A DNA stretch of 17,521 nt, from assembly GCA_030041195.1 (NCBI GenBank), contig JASHOI010000141.1, forward strand, positions 1-17,521, given 5' to 3'. A program made the translations under genes and the position numbers. Below the pieces are notes generated by a model, which saw only the letters and a list, made by a program, of their open reading frames with translations, searched no databases and was not told where the DNA came from. Below, piece after piece: positions 5,866-13,247 of this stretch (within the stretch, counting starts at the first letter, position 1; every line of letters starts with the position of its first letter). This stretch comes from Streptosporangiaceae bacterium (GTDB taxonomy: Bacteria; Actinomycetota; Actinomycetes; Streptosporangiales; Streptosporangiaceae).

Positions 5866-7688
5866 CCGGCACCGCCGCGCCCGCCCCGGCCGACGCAGCC
5901 ACCGGCCGGGACGGAGCCGGACGCGCAAAGGGCCCCGGCTGGGGCGCCGTCGGTCACCTGCTGCGCAGTCTCCGTCCGGTCGCGGCCCTGCTGCGCCCGT
6001 ACCGCTGGTGGGTGCTGGCCGCCGTTGTCGTGCACGTGCTCATCTATGCGGCCACGATCGCCGCCGCGGTGGCCGGGGCGGTCATCGTGGGCAAGGCGAT
6101 TTCCGGCGCGACAACAGCCCAGCTGGTGCCGCTGGTCTGGCTGATCGCGGCCATCGTGGTTCCGCTGGGGTTGTTCGGCTTCCTGGACATGTACGTCACC
6201 CACGCAATGTCCTTCCGGATCCTGCACGACCTGCGGCTGGTTCTCTACCGCCGGTTCCACGACCTGGCGCCTGCCTACCTGATGCAACGCCGCAGCGGGG
6301 ATGTGGCCCGTGCCAGCGTCGCCGACGTCGAACTGCTCGAGATCTTCACCTCGCACGTTGCCCCGCCCGCCGTGGCCGCGTTCGCGATCCCGGTGCTCGC
6401 GCTGGCCGCACTGGGGATCATCTACCCGGTACTGGCCGTGGTGGTAGCGCCGTTCGTGGTGCTGGTCGCCTCGGTGCCGTCCTGGCTGCTCGACCGCGCA
6501 CGGCGGCAGGGCCAGCAGCTTCGCGAGGAACTCGGCGAGCTGGGCGCCAGCGTGGTGGACATGGTGCAGGGCACCCGTGAGATCCTGGCGGCCGGCGCTC
6601 AGCAGCAGTCGATCGGCCGGGTCAGGCACCAGCACCGGACGATCCTGGCCGCCAGCATCGCCCACGGCCGCCGCGCCGGGATCGAGCAGGCCGCGACCGA
6701 CGCCCTCGTTGGGCTCGCCGTCATCGCGAGCTTCGTCGCGGCGGTGCTGCTGGAGGTGCACGGCGCGATCACCCGCGCCGAGCTTCCGGTCGTGATCGTC
6801 CTCACCGCGGGCGCGTTCGCGCCGCTGATCACGCTGTCCGCGACGATCCAGGAAATAGGCCAGGTCGCGGCCGCGGCCGACCGGATCCACGCGCTGCTGC
6901 GCGCCGAGCCGGCCGTCACCGATACTCACACCGGCCCGCCGCCGGTTCTGGCCAGCTCGCGGGTGACCTTCTCCGGCGTCACGTTCTCGTACCGCACCGG
7001 GCTGGCGCCGGCAGTGCGAGACGTCAGCTTCGACATCGAGCCGGGCAGCACGGTCGCGCTGGCCGGGCATTCTGGCGCGGGCAAGACGACCTGCATCAAC
7101 CTGCTGCTGCGGCTGTGGGACACCGATCACGGCGCCATCCGGGTCGGCGGGCACGACGTGCGCGATTTCCGCCAGGACGAGCTGCGGGCACAGATCGCCG
7201 TGGTCCCGCAGGATATCCACCTGTTCCACGCGAGCGTGGCGGACAACATCCGCATCGCCCGGCCCGGCGCCACCGGCGACGAGATCGAGGCGGCCGCCCG
7301 GGATGCCGGCGTCACCTCATTCATCGCCGCCTTGCCCGACGGGTGGGACACGCTCGTCGGCGAGCAGGGCACCAGCCTGTCCGGCGGGCAGCGTCAGCGG
7401 ATCGCGATCGCCAGGGCGCTGCTGCGAGGCGCGCCGATCCTGGTCCTCGATGAGGCCGTCAGCAACCTCGACGCGGAAGCCGAACGAGACCTGCACCGGG
7501 CGCTGCACCGGGTGGCCGCCAGCACCACCACGATCATCATCGCCCACCGGCCCTCGACCATGCGCCTCGCCGACCGCCTGATCGTGCTCGAGCACGGCCA
7601 GGTAGTCGAGAACGGCACCTACGATCAGCTCGCCGACGGCTCCGGCCCGTTCGCCCGGCTCATCCGGCAGTCGCCTCCGCCGAGCTGA
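5862..7688 (+). CDS. ABC exporter half-transporter, membrane domain plus ATPase (608 aa)
   Basis: A full type I ABC exporter subunit: a cytosolic Ala/Pro/Gly-rich head of about 50 residues, a six-helix membrane domain (about 50-340), then the ATP-binding domain. NBD marks are Walker A GHSGAGKTT (402-410, Lys408), VVPQD, signature LSGGQRQR (506-513), Walker B ILVLDEAVSN (Asp530, Glu531) and H-loop His562. It starts with an ATG overlapping the upstream gene's stop (ATGA), so translation is probably coupled and the two halves form a heterodimer. The open frame extends upstream to 4998, but that part is a shadow of the first exporter gene. Nothing shows the substrate; lipids, peptides, siderophores or drugs are all possible for this class. 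If the upstream half is really broken, this subunit may be stranded or act as a homodimer. Confidence 0.88.
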   Translation: MTGTAAPAPADAATGRDGAGRAKGPGWGAVGHLLRSLRPVAALLRPYRWWVLAAVVVHVLIYAATIAAAVAGAVIVGKAISGATTAQLVPLVWLIAAIVVPLGLFGFLDMYVTHAMSFRILHDLRLVLYRRFHDLAPAYLMQRRSGDVARASVADVELLEIFTSHVAPPAVAAFAIPVLALAALGIIYPVLAVVVAPFVVLVASVPSWLLDRARRQGQQLREELGELGASVVDMVQGTREILAAGAQQQSIGRVRHQHRTILAASIAHGRRAGIEQAATDALVGLAVIASFVAAVLLEVHGAITRAELPVVIVLTAGAFAPLITLSATIQEIGQVAAAADRIHALLRAEPAVTDTHTGPPPVLASSRVTFSGVTFSYRTGLAPAVRDVSFDIEPGSTVALAGHSGAGKTTCINLLLRLWDTDHGAIRVGGHDVRDFRQDELRAQIAVVPQDIHLFHASVADNIRIARPGATGDEIEAAARDAGVTSFIAALPDGWDTLVGEQGTSLSGGQRQRIAIARALLRGAPILVLDEAVSNLDAEAERDLHRALHRVAASTTTIIIAHRPSTMRLADRLIVLEHGQVVENGTYDQLADGSGPFARLIRQSPPPS

Positions 7689-7710
7689 GCACGGCCCCGG
7701 CAGGACCGTC

Positions 7711-7739
7711 TTGGCTGCGGCACAAGTCCGGTTTAGGCT
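7711..7739 (+). promoter_or_regulatory. Candidate promoter of the aldehyde dehydrogenase gene
   Basis: TTGGCT (7711-7716), a 17-base spacer, then TAGGCT (7734-7739). The -35 matches consensus at 4 of 6 and the -10 keeps the key TA....T. The predicted start at about 7746 falls inside the palindrome at 7741-7759 and gives a leader of about 27 bases. Confidence 0.45.
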
Positions 7740-7740
7740 G

Positions 7741-7759
7741 CTAGTCACAGTGAGACTAG
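7741..7759. promoter_or_regulatory. Imperfect 19-bp palindrome at the aldehyde dehydrogenase start site, candidate operator
   Basis: Perfect 6-base arms CTAGTC and GACTAG flank a partly symmetric centre; 16 of 19 positions agree with the reverse complement. It lies between the proposed -10 box and the GGAGGG ribosome site at 7761-7766, so a bound repressor would block transcription. The right half contains GTGAGAC, also present twice upstream of the exporter genes. TetR-family sites often look like this; no cognate regulator is adjacent. Confidence 0.45.
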
Positions 7760-7772
7760 TGGAGGGCAACAC

Positions 7773-9269
7773 ATGAGCCTGGCGAGTGAGACGAGCGTCC
7801 CGATCCGTCACGCGGATCGCTTCTTCATCGGCGGCCAGTGGGTGACGCCTTCCTCCGAAGCCACGATCAAGGTGATCGACTCCGGGACCGAGGAACTCTT
7901 CTTCAGCGTGGCCGAGGCTCAGGCGGCCGACATATCGCGCGCCGTCGCCGCGGCGAGGGAGGCCTTCGACACCGGCCCGTGGCCGCGGCTGAGCCACGCC
8001 GAGCGGGCCGGATACCTGCGGGCGATCGGCGCCGAAATCGCCAAGCGGACCGAGGACCTCGGCCAGATCTGGCCGCGCGAGTCCGGCGTTCTGCACAAGA
8101 TCGCGCGCGGCAGCGGCAAGGGCGCGCAGGCCACCTTCAACGCATTCGCCGATCTGGCCGGGTCATTCCCGTTCGAGGAACCGGCTAAGCCGACGGTCGG
8201 GCAGTTCGGATTGATCGTCCGCGAGCCGGTCGGTGTGGTCGGGGCGATCATCCCGTGGAACGCGCCGATGGGCCTGATCAGCAACAAGGTCGCGCCCGCC
8301 CTGCTGGCCGGGTGCACCGTCATCCTGAAGAATTCGCCGGAGGCTCCCGGCGAGGGGTACCTGATCGCGGAGGCCGCCGAGGCGGTGGGACTGCCGCCGG
8401 GCGTGCTCAACGTCGTCACCGCCGACCGCGAGGTGTCCGAACTGCTGGTCCGCGACCCGAATGTAGACAAGATCAGCTTCACCGGGTCCACCGCGGCGGG
8501 GCGGCGGATCGCCTCGATCTGCGGCGAGCGGATCGCGCGCTGCACGCTGGAGCTCGGCGGCAAGTCGGCGGCGGTGATCCTCGACGACATGGACCTCGAG
8601 ACCGCGGCGGCCACGCTGTCCCAGGCGGAATGCTTCCTTTCCGGGCAGGTCTGCTCCTCGCTGACCAGGATCGTGGTGCCCCGGAGCCGTCACGACGAGC
8701 TCGTCGAGGCGCTGGCCAGCACGTTCTCCCGGGTACGGGTCGGTGACCCGTTCGACGCGCAGACCCAGATGGGGCCGCTGGTCGCGAGCCGCCAGCGGGA
8801 CCGGGTCGAAGGCTACATCGCCAAGGGCATCGCGGACGGGGCCGAGCTGGCCACCGGCGGCGGCCGCCCGAAGGACCTCGAGCGCGGCTGGTTCGTTGAG
8901 CCGACCGTCTTCGGGAACGTCGACAATCACTCGGTGATCGCGCAGGAGGAAATCTTCGGGCCGGTCCTGTCCGTGGTCCCGGCCGCGGACGAGCAGGACG
9001 CGATCAGGGTGGCGAACGACACCATCTACGGCCTGAACGCGTCGGTGTTCACCAACGACGTCAACCGGGCCCGCGAGGTCGCCGGGCAGCTGCGTTCCGG
9101 CACCGTCGGGCACAACGCGTTCCGCACCGACTTCGGCATCGCGTTCGGCGGGTTCAAGCAGTCGGGCATCGGCCGCGAGGGCGGGCGCGAGGGCCTGCTG
9201 CCGTTCCTGGAAACCAAGACCGTGATCCTCGAGGGCAGGCCAGCCGGGTACGAAGACGCGGAACTCTAG
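7773..9269 (+). CDS. NAD(P)-dependent aldehyde dehydrogenase (498 aa)
   Basis: Oxidises an aldehyde to the acid in the cytoplasm. All core residues of the family are present: the oxyanion Asn163 in PWNAP, the cofactor-binding Lys186, the FTGST Rossmann turn (236-240), the general base Glu260 in LELGGKSA and the nucleophile Cys294 in GQVCSS. The Glu-Ile-Phe-Gly-Pro cofactor motif (QEEIFGPVLS) and the C-terminal GGFKQSGIGREGG are also intact. Length is normal. ATG 7773 has GGAGGG (7761-7766) 6 bases upstream. The gene has its own promoter and palindrome and seems transcribed alone. The nearest possible aldehyde source is the amine oxidase at 2596-3792, but that is a separate operon. Substrate is unknown; the closest description is a broad aldehyde dehydrogenase of the hydroxymuconic-semialdehyde/betaine-aldehyde superfamily. 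Confidence 0.92.
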   Translation: MSLASETSVPIRHADRFFIGGQWVTPSSEATIKVIDSGTEELFFSVAEAQAADISRAVAAAREAFDTGPWPRLSHAERAGYLRAIGAEIAKRTEDLGQIWPRESGVLHKIARGSGKGAQATFNAFADLAGSFPFEEPAKPTVGQFGLIVREPVGVVGAIIPWNAPMGLISNKVAPALLAGCTVILKNSPEAPGEGYLIAEAAEAVGLPPGVLNVVTADREVSELLVRDPNVDKISFTGSTAAGRRIASICGERIARCTLELGGKSAAVILDDMDLETAAATLSQAECFLSGQVCSSLTRIVVPRSRHDELVEALASTFSRVRVGDPFDAQTQMGPLVASRQRDRVEGYIAKGIADGAELATGGGRPKDLERGWFVEPTVFGNVDNHSVIAQEEIFGPVLSVVPAADEQDAIRVANDTIYGLNASVFTNDVNRAREVAGQLRSGTVGHNAFRTDFGIAFGGFKQSGIGREGGREGLLPFLETKTVILEGRPAGYEDAEL

Positions 9270-9299
9270 CGGTCCACAGTGGCTGAGTAGGGTGACCGC

Positions 9300-10112
9300 A
9301 TGCCCACAGCTCGCCCGCCCGAACCCGAAATTCATCAGCACCGGCAGGTGGCCGAGTCGTTCGGCGAGGACCCCGAACGCTACGACCGCGCCCGGCCGCC
9401 GTATCCCGGCGCGCTGGTGGACCGGATCGTCGCGGCCAGCCCCGGTGCCAGCGTCCTCGACGTCGGCACCGGCACCGGCATCGCGGCCCGGCAGTTCCAG
9501 GCGGCGGGCTGCAGCGTGCTCGGCGTCGAGCCCGACGCCCGGATGGCCGGGTTCGCGCGGCACACCGGCGTCGACACCGAGGTGGCGACGTTCGAGGCCT
9601 GGGATCCGGCCGGCCGGCGCTTCGACGCGGTCATCGCCGGCACGGCCTGGCACTGGGTGGACCCGGTCGCCGGGGCGGCCAAGGCCGGCCACGTGCTGCG
9701 GCCCGGCGGCCTGCTCGCGCCGTTTCACCACGTGTTCCAGACCCCGCCCGGCCTGCTGGACGCCCTCGTCACCGCCTACAAGCAGGTCGCGCCGGACTCG
9801 CCGGTCAACCTCCAGTCGCTGCGGCAAGCCCTGGACGCCTACCAGGTCCTGTTCACCAAGATCGCCGACGGGATCCGGGAGGCGCGCGGGTTCGGCGAAC
9901 CGGAGCAGTGGCAGTACGACTGGGAGCGCACCTACACCAGGGACGAGTGGCTGGACCAGTTGCCGACCCAGGGTCACCTCAACCTGCTGCCCCCGGACAA
10001 GCTGGCCACGGTCCTGGAAACCGTCGGGGCCGCGATCGACGCGATGGGCGGCAGCTTCACGATGCCCTACGCCACCGTCGCGGTCACCGCGGTACGAGCC
10101 AGCGCCGCGTGA
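9300..10112 (+). CDS. Class I SAM-dependent methyltransferase (270 aa)
   Basis: The glycine-rich SAM motif I is VLDVGTGTG (52-60). The acidic end of strand beta2 is in GVEPDARM (Glu77). A strand-4 region follows (FDAVIAGTAWHWVDP) and then the post-motif LRPGG. The AWHWVD segment is typical of the Methyltransf_11/25 small-molecule group. Start ATG 9300 has AGGGTGA 4 bases upstream. The stop overlaps the start of the next gene as GTGA, so the two are translated together. The methyl acceptor cannot be read. It lies 30 bases after the aldehyde dehydrogenase and could share its transcript. Confidence 0.85.
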   Translation: MPTARPPEPEIHQHRQVAESFGEDPERYDRARPPYPGALVDRIVAASPGASVLDVGTGTGIAARQFQAAGCSVLGVEPDARMAGFARHTGVDTEVATFEAWDPAGRRFDAVIAGTAWHWVDPVAGAAKAGHVLRPGGLLAPFHHVFQTPPGLLDALVTAYKQVAPDSPVNLQSLRQALDAYQVLFTKIADGIREARGFGEPEQWQYDWERTYTRDEWLDQLPTQGHLNLLPPDKLATVLETVGAAIDAMGGSFTMPYATVAVTAVRASAA

Positions 10113-10705
10113 CGCGCGCGACGGTCGGCTCGGACCGCACCAGGCTCATTGTGCTGCGCGGGAATTCCGGCTCAGGGAAGACCACCGTGGCCCATTCCCT
10201 GCGCGCCGCGTACGGACGCGGCCTGGCCTGGGTGTCCCAGGATCTGATCAGGCGCCTCATCCTCAAGGAAAAAGACGTTCCCGGCGGGGTGAACATCGGG
10301 CTTATCGACCAGGTGGCGCGTTACTGCCTGGACCGCGGTCAGCACGTGGTGTTAGACGGAATCCTTTACGCCGACCGCTACGAGCAGATGCTGGCCGGGC
10401 TCAGGGCGGATCATCTCGGCCGCTCACACTTCTACTACCTGGACGTCAGCATGGAGGAGACGTTCCGCCGTCACGCCACGCGGCCTCAGGCCGCCGAGTT
10501 CGGCCCGGACGACATGCGCGCCTGGTACCGGCCGCGCGACCTGCTTTCATCGATCCGCGAGCGCATCGTCCCGGAAAGCAGCACCCTCCAGCAAACCGTC
10601 ACGCTGATCCTGGACGAGACCGAGCTTCGCAAGCACCCCTCAGATAGCGGGGAATCAGATTGGGGAATCGCGTCAGTCAATACGACTGAGAGAATTCCCC
10701 AATAA
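10109..10705 (+). CDS. Small P-loop kinase / nucleotide-binding protein (198 aa)
   Basis: Walker A is GNSGSGKTT (18-26, Lys24). Further on come a WVSQD segment that could bind substrate, a hydrophobic strand ending in Asp (HVVLDGILY) and an Arg-rich lid (RRHATRPQAAEF). This layout is that of small-molecule or zeta-toxin-like kinases (AAA_33 type), known in actinomycetes mostly as uncharacterised. The start is GTG at 10109, overlapping the methyltransferase stop (GTGA). The longer open frame to 9908 is a shadow of that gene. The last about 16 codons lie inside a long hairpin (10659-10703), so the C-terminal tail may be dictated by the terminator and not by protein function. Phosphate acceptor unknown; a toxin role is unsupported since no antitoxin gene is adjacent. 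Confidence 0.8.
   Translation: MTRATVGSDRTRLIVLRGNSGSGKTTVAHSLRAAYGRGLAWVSQDLIRRLILKEKDVPGGVNIGLIDQVARYCLDRGQHVVLDGILYADRYEQMLAGLRADHLGRSHFYYLDVSMEETFRRHATRPQAAEFGPDDMRAWYRPRDLLSSIRERIVPESSTLQQTVTLILDETELRKHPSDSGESDWGIASVNTTERIPQ
10659..10703. terminator. Long interrupted hairpin between convergent genes, probable bidirectional terminator
   Basis: Perfect 10-base arms ATTGGGGAAT (10659-10668) and ATTCCCCAAT (10694-10703) enclose a 4+4 base internal loop, then a second perfect 6-bp stem TCAGTC/GACTGA (10673-10678, 10684-10689) with a 5-base loop. It sits exactly where the plus-strand kinase and the minus-strand PhzF gene converge; the kinase stop codon starts on its last base. There is no long T-run after either arm, so Rho-independent function is likely but not certain. 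Confidence 0.65.
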
Positions 10706-10710
10706 CGCGA

Positions 10711-11628
10711 TCATGAGAACTTATGCCCGGATTGGCCGGATTCCGCGAGCAGCCAGGGACCCGGAGGGAGGGTCATCGTGCCGTGGCCGACGATCGTGGC
10801 GTTGCCGCCGACGACGACGTCGGTGATCTGGCCGCCTTCCTTGCGCGCGGTGCCTTCCAGCGCGCTGGGGCGGCCCATGGCCACTCCCTGGTCGATGCGG
10901 AAACGGTAGCTGCCGTCGCGCTCCGGCGACCGGTCGGCGAGGCTGGCGATCAGCGACGCGCACGCCGACCCGGTGGCCGGATCCTCGTCGACGCCGACAC
11001 CGGGCCCGAACATCCGCGCGTGCAGCCGGGCGCCGTCGCGGAACTCACCGGCAAAGACGTACAGCTCCGCCCCCCAGCCGCCGGCCACCCCGTTCGCCCA
11101 CGCGGCCTTGTCCAGCGCGGCACGGTCCACCAGCTCCGGCGAGGCCAGCCGGACGAAGCAGAATCTCAGCCCAACGCCGCCGTACCAGCAATCCGCGATC
11201 GCGCCGGTGGGCAGCGACAGGGCCTTGGCGATCGCCGCCGCCGGCGGCGCCTCGGAGCTGCTCTCATAGCGAGGGGACCGCAGGTGAAGCTCGATCGTGT
11301 CGCCGTCGGCGAGGACCGTGACCGGGCCGATCCCCTCCTCGAACACGAACCGCTTCTCGCCGCGCAGGCTCGCGAGCACGGCGGCGGTGCCCACCGTGGG
11401 ATGGCCGGCGAACGGCAGTTCCCTGGTCGGGGTGAAGATCCGGACCCGGCAGGTGCAGGAGGGGTCGCCGGGCGGCAGCACGAACGTGGTCTCGGAGAAG
11501 TTGAACTCCCGCGCCAGGTGCTGCATGGTCTCGCCGGGGATCCCGGCGGCGTCGGGGAACACCGCGAGCTGGTTCCCGCCGAATGCCCGGTCGCTGAACA
11601 CGTCGACCAGGACGAAATCGAATCCCAC
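10711..11628 (-). CDS. PhzF-family isomerase/epimerase (305 aa)
   Basis: PhzF-fold enzymes act on small, often amino-acid-like substrates by proton transfer; the founding member isomerises DHHA in phenazine synthesis. The catalytic Glu46 is in NFSETTF, and both signature loops are present: [12 protein letters not shown] (about 72-83) and [10 protein letters not shown]. Length matches the family. The start is GTG at 11628, three bases after the stop of the RidA gene, with a GGTGG-type ribosome site in the RidA end. It is the third gene of the aminotransferase-RidA-PhzF operon. No phenazine genes are near, so a phenazine role is unlikely; isomerisation of an amino-acid-derived product in this operon fits better (inference). 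Confidence 0.9.
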   Translation of the reverse strand: MGFDFVLVDVFSDRAFGGNQLAVFPDAAGIPGETMQHLAREFNFSETTFVLPPGDPSCTCRVRIFTPTRELPFAGHPTVGTAAVLASLRGEKRFVFEEGIGPVTVLADGDTIELHLRSPRYESSSEAPPAAAIAKALSLPTGAIADCWYGGVGLRFCFVRLASPELVDRAALDKAAWANGVAGGWGAELYVFAGEFRDGARLHARMFGPGVGVDEDPATGSACASLIASLADRSPERDGSYRFRIDQGVAMGRPSALEGTARKEGGQITDVVVGGNATIVGHGTMTLPPGPWLLAESGQSGHKFS

Positions 11629-11631
11629 GGC

Positions 11632-12009
11632 TCAGCCCACCACCACGTCCATCTCCACCGCCGCGCCGAGCGGCAGCGCGGCGACGCCGATCGCGGTGCG
11701 CGCCGGATACGGCTCGGCGAAGTGCTCGCTGTACGCCTCGTTCATCGCGGCGAAGTTGGACATGTCGGTGAGGTAGACGCCGACCCGCAGCACATCCCCG
11801 AGGTCCTTGCCGACCGCCTCCAGCGCCGTCGCGATGTTGCGCAGGATCTGGTGGGCCTGGCTGCGCACGTCGCCCTCGATCAGCTTGCCCGTGGCCGGGT
11901 CCTGGGCAACCTGCCCGCTGAGGAACAGCAGCCCGCCGCCGCGCACGCCCAGCGAGAACGGGCCGACGGCGGGTGGCAGCTTGTCACTGGCGATGGCGTC
12001 GCGTGTCAT
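11632..12009 (-). CDS. RidA (YjgF/YER057c/UK114)-family protein, likely enamine/imine deaminase (125 aa)
   Basis: RidA proteins are small trimers that hydrolyse reactive enamine/imine intermediates released by PLP enzymes. The catalytic Arg104 (YPARTAIG) and Glu119 (AVEMD) of the active RidA subgroup are both present, as is the LFLSGQVA segment near the start. Length is typical. The ATG at 12009 lies 19 bases after the aminotransferase stop with GAAGGG as ribosome site; a longer frame to 12462 is a shadow of the aminotransferase. Placed directly after a PLP aminotransferase, it probably clears that enzyme's unstable product or speeds its hydrolysis. Confidence 0.92.
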   Translation of the reverse strand: MTRDAIASDKLPPAVGPFSLGVRGGGLLFLSGQVAQDPATGKLIEGDVRSQAHQILRNIATALEAVGKDLGDVLRVGVYLTDMSNFAAMNEAYSEHFAEPYPARTAIGVAALPLGAAVEMDVVVG

Positions 12010-12028
12010 CGTGATGAGTCCCTTCTTT

Positions 12029-13141
12029 TCAGCTCGGGTCGCCGCCCAGCGCGGCGCCGATGATGTCCAGGCCCTGCTGGAGCCGGTCCGCCGGCTCGTA
12101 GGCCGGGCCGAGCCGGAACACGTTCGCGGTGTCGCCGAACCAGGGACCCTGGGCGACGAGAGTCCGCTCCCGCGCAAGGCAAGCGTAGAAGCGGTCGATG
12201 TCCTCGGGCCCGAACGTGCCGGGGTCAAGCTGCATGCAGCAGAACGCCCCGGCCTCGGGCGGCAGCCAGTGCAGCCGGCCGGTGTGCGCCTTGGTCCAGC
12301 GTTCGACGATGTCACGGGCCTGCGCGAGCAACGCGCCGCGCGAGGCGAGGACCTCGTCCGCCCTCCCAAGCAGCCGGCCGGCCAGGAACTCGTCGAGGGT
12401 CCCGCACGCCAGCGCGGAGTTGAACTTCGCCAGCCGCAGTGCCTCGGCCAGGGCCGCATCACTCGTGGTCAGCCAGCCGATCCGCAGCCCGGGCGCGCCG
12501 TACGCCTTTGACAGCGAGGCGCAGGTGAGCACCCGCGGCGACGTGCCAGCGAAGCTGGCGGCGGGCGCCGCGCCTCCGTAGGTGGCCTCCCGGTACGTCT
12601 CGTCGATCATCAGCAGCGCCTCGGGGCAGGTGCGAGACATGGCTGCGAGCATCGCTGAAACTTCATCTTGCCTGAACGCGACGCCAGCCGGGTTCTGTGG
12701 CGAGGCGACGCTGACCAGCCGCGTGCGGGGCGACAGCTTGGCGGCAAACGCGTCGAGGTCGATGCGGTAGCCATCCTCGAACCGGGACCGCACGGTCACC
12801 ACCCGGGCGCCGATGCCTCTCACGGCGTCGAGCGCCGGCGGGTAGCAGGGCAGTGCGACGAGGATCTCACCGTCGCCGGCCAGCAGGGCGACCAGGAACA
12901 GCGCCGCTGCCGCGCCGGTCGTGATCAGCACCTGGCCGTCGGCGATCCCGTGCCGCCGGGCCACCAGCGCGCGCAGTTCGGGGTCGCCGGCCGAGGTGCC
13001 ATACCCGAGCTTCACCCCCGCGAGGTCCTCCGCAGCCAGCAGATCGGCGACGGTCAGGTCGGGCGCGACGCTCTCGCCGAGGTTGTACCGCGGCTTGTCG
13101 TCGATCAGGGCCGTGATCGGGCTGGCCGGGAACTGTCGCAC
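12029..13141 (-). CDS. PLP-dependent class I/II aminotransferase (370 aa)
   Basis: Fold-type I PLP enzyme. The Schiff-base lysine is Lys212 in ASLSKAYG. The PLP-phosphate/pyridine contacts are Asn150 in PQNPAG, Asp180 and Tyr183 in MIDETYRE, and the carboxylate-binding Arg is in the C-terminal VFRLGPAY. The N-terminal half has YNLGES and LGYGTSAGDPELR, as in many amino-acid transaminases. The frame is open to a TTG at 13246, but GTG at 13141 has GAGGAG 6 bases upstream and leaves a normal N-terminus, so I chose it. First gene of the operon with RidA and PhzF, and divergent from a MocR regulator across 95 bases that hold paired CCAAT/ATTGG sites. Substrate unknown. Confidence 0.88.
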   Translation of the reverse strand: MRQFPASPITALIDDKPRYNLGESVAPDLTVADLLAAEDLAGVKLGYGTSAGDPELRALVARRHGIADGQVLITTGAAAALFLVALLAGDGEILVALPCYPPALDAVRGIGARVVTVRSRFEDGYRIDLDAFAAKLSPRTRLVSVASPQNPAGVAFRQDEVSAMLAAMSRTCPEALLMIDETYREATYGGAAPAASFAGTSPRVLTCASLSKAYGAPGLRIGWLTTSDAALAEALRLAKFNSALACGTLDEFLAGRLLGRADEVLASRGALLAQARDIVERWTKAHTGRLHWLPPEAGAFCCMQLDPGTFGPEDIDRFYACLARERTLVAQGPWFGDTANVFRLGPAYEPADRLQQGLDIIGAALGGDPS

Positions 13142-13147
13142 GGCGCG

Positions 13148-13153
13148 CTCCTC
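13148..13153 (-). promoter_or_regulatory. Ribosome binding site GAGGAG deciding the aminotransferase start
   Basis: Read on the minus strand, GAGGAG is 6 bases before GTG 13141. The alternative TTG at 13246 has no such site and would lie inside the divergent MocR gene. Confidence 0.75.
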
Positions 13154-13211
13154 GTCTGGTGCCGGAAGGGCTACCGCCCATGTTTGCCGGGCCGGGGTGG
13201 CGATCCCAGAG

Positions 13212-13247
13212 CCAATGCCGCAGAATTGGTTTGCATATGAAGCCAAT
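13212..13247. promoter_or_regulatory. Three CCAAT/ATTGG half-sites in the divergent aminotransferase-MocR promoter, candidate MocR operator
   Basis: CCAAT (13212-13216), 8 bases, ATTGG (13225-13229), 13 bases, CCAAT (13243-13247). The last two extend to AATTGG/CCAATT, a perfect 6-base inverted pair. The AT-rich sites stand out in GC-rich surroundings and cover the start codon of the MocR gene. MocR regulators usually bind repeated half-sites in the divergent promoter of their target operon, so this is the expected location. The 11-mer GAGCCAATGCC here (13209-13219) recurs at the second MocR gene. Confidence 0.5.

Noticed and set aside
8163..9977. 604-codon open frame on the minus strand across the aldehyde dehydrogenase and methyltransferase genes
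   Set aside because: Low-complexity Arg/Gly/Pro/Leu-rich translation opposite two well-supported genes; typical antisense shadow in high-GC DNA.
9908..10108. Longer N-terminus for the P-loop kinase
   Set aside because: The extension is an alternative frame of the methyltransferase; the Walker A motif sits at residue 18 with the GTG 10109 start, as is usual.
10109..10705. Zeta-type toxin of a toxin-antitoxin pair
   Set aside because: The fold is compatible, but no small antitoxin gene is adjacent and the gene is coupled to a methyltransferase.
10711..11628. Phenazine biosynthesis cluster
   Set aside because: Only a PhzF-family member is present; other phz genes are absent and the family is functionally broad.
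13142..13246. TTG start of the aminotransferase at 13246
   Set aside because: It would overlap the divergent MocR start; GTG 13141 has a good ribosome site and gives a family-like N-terminus.
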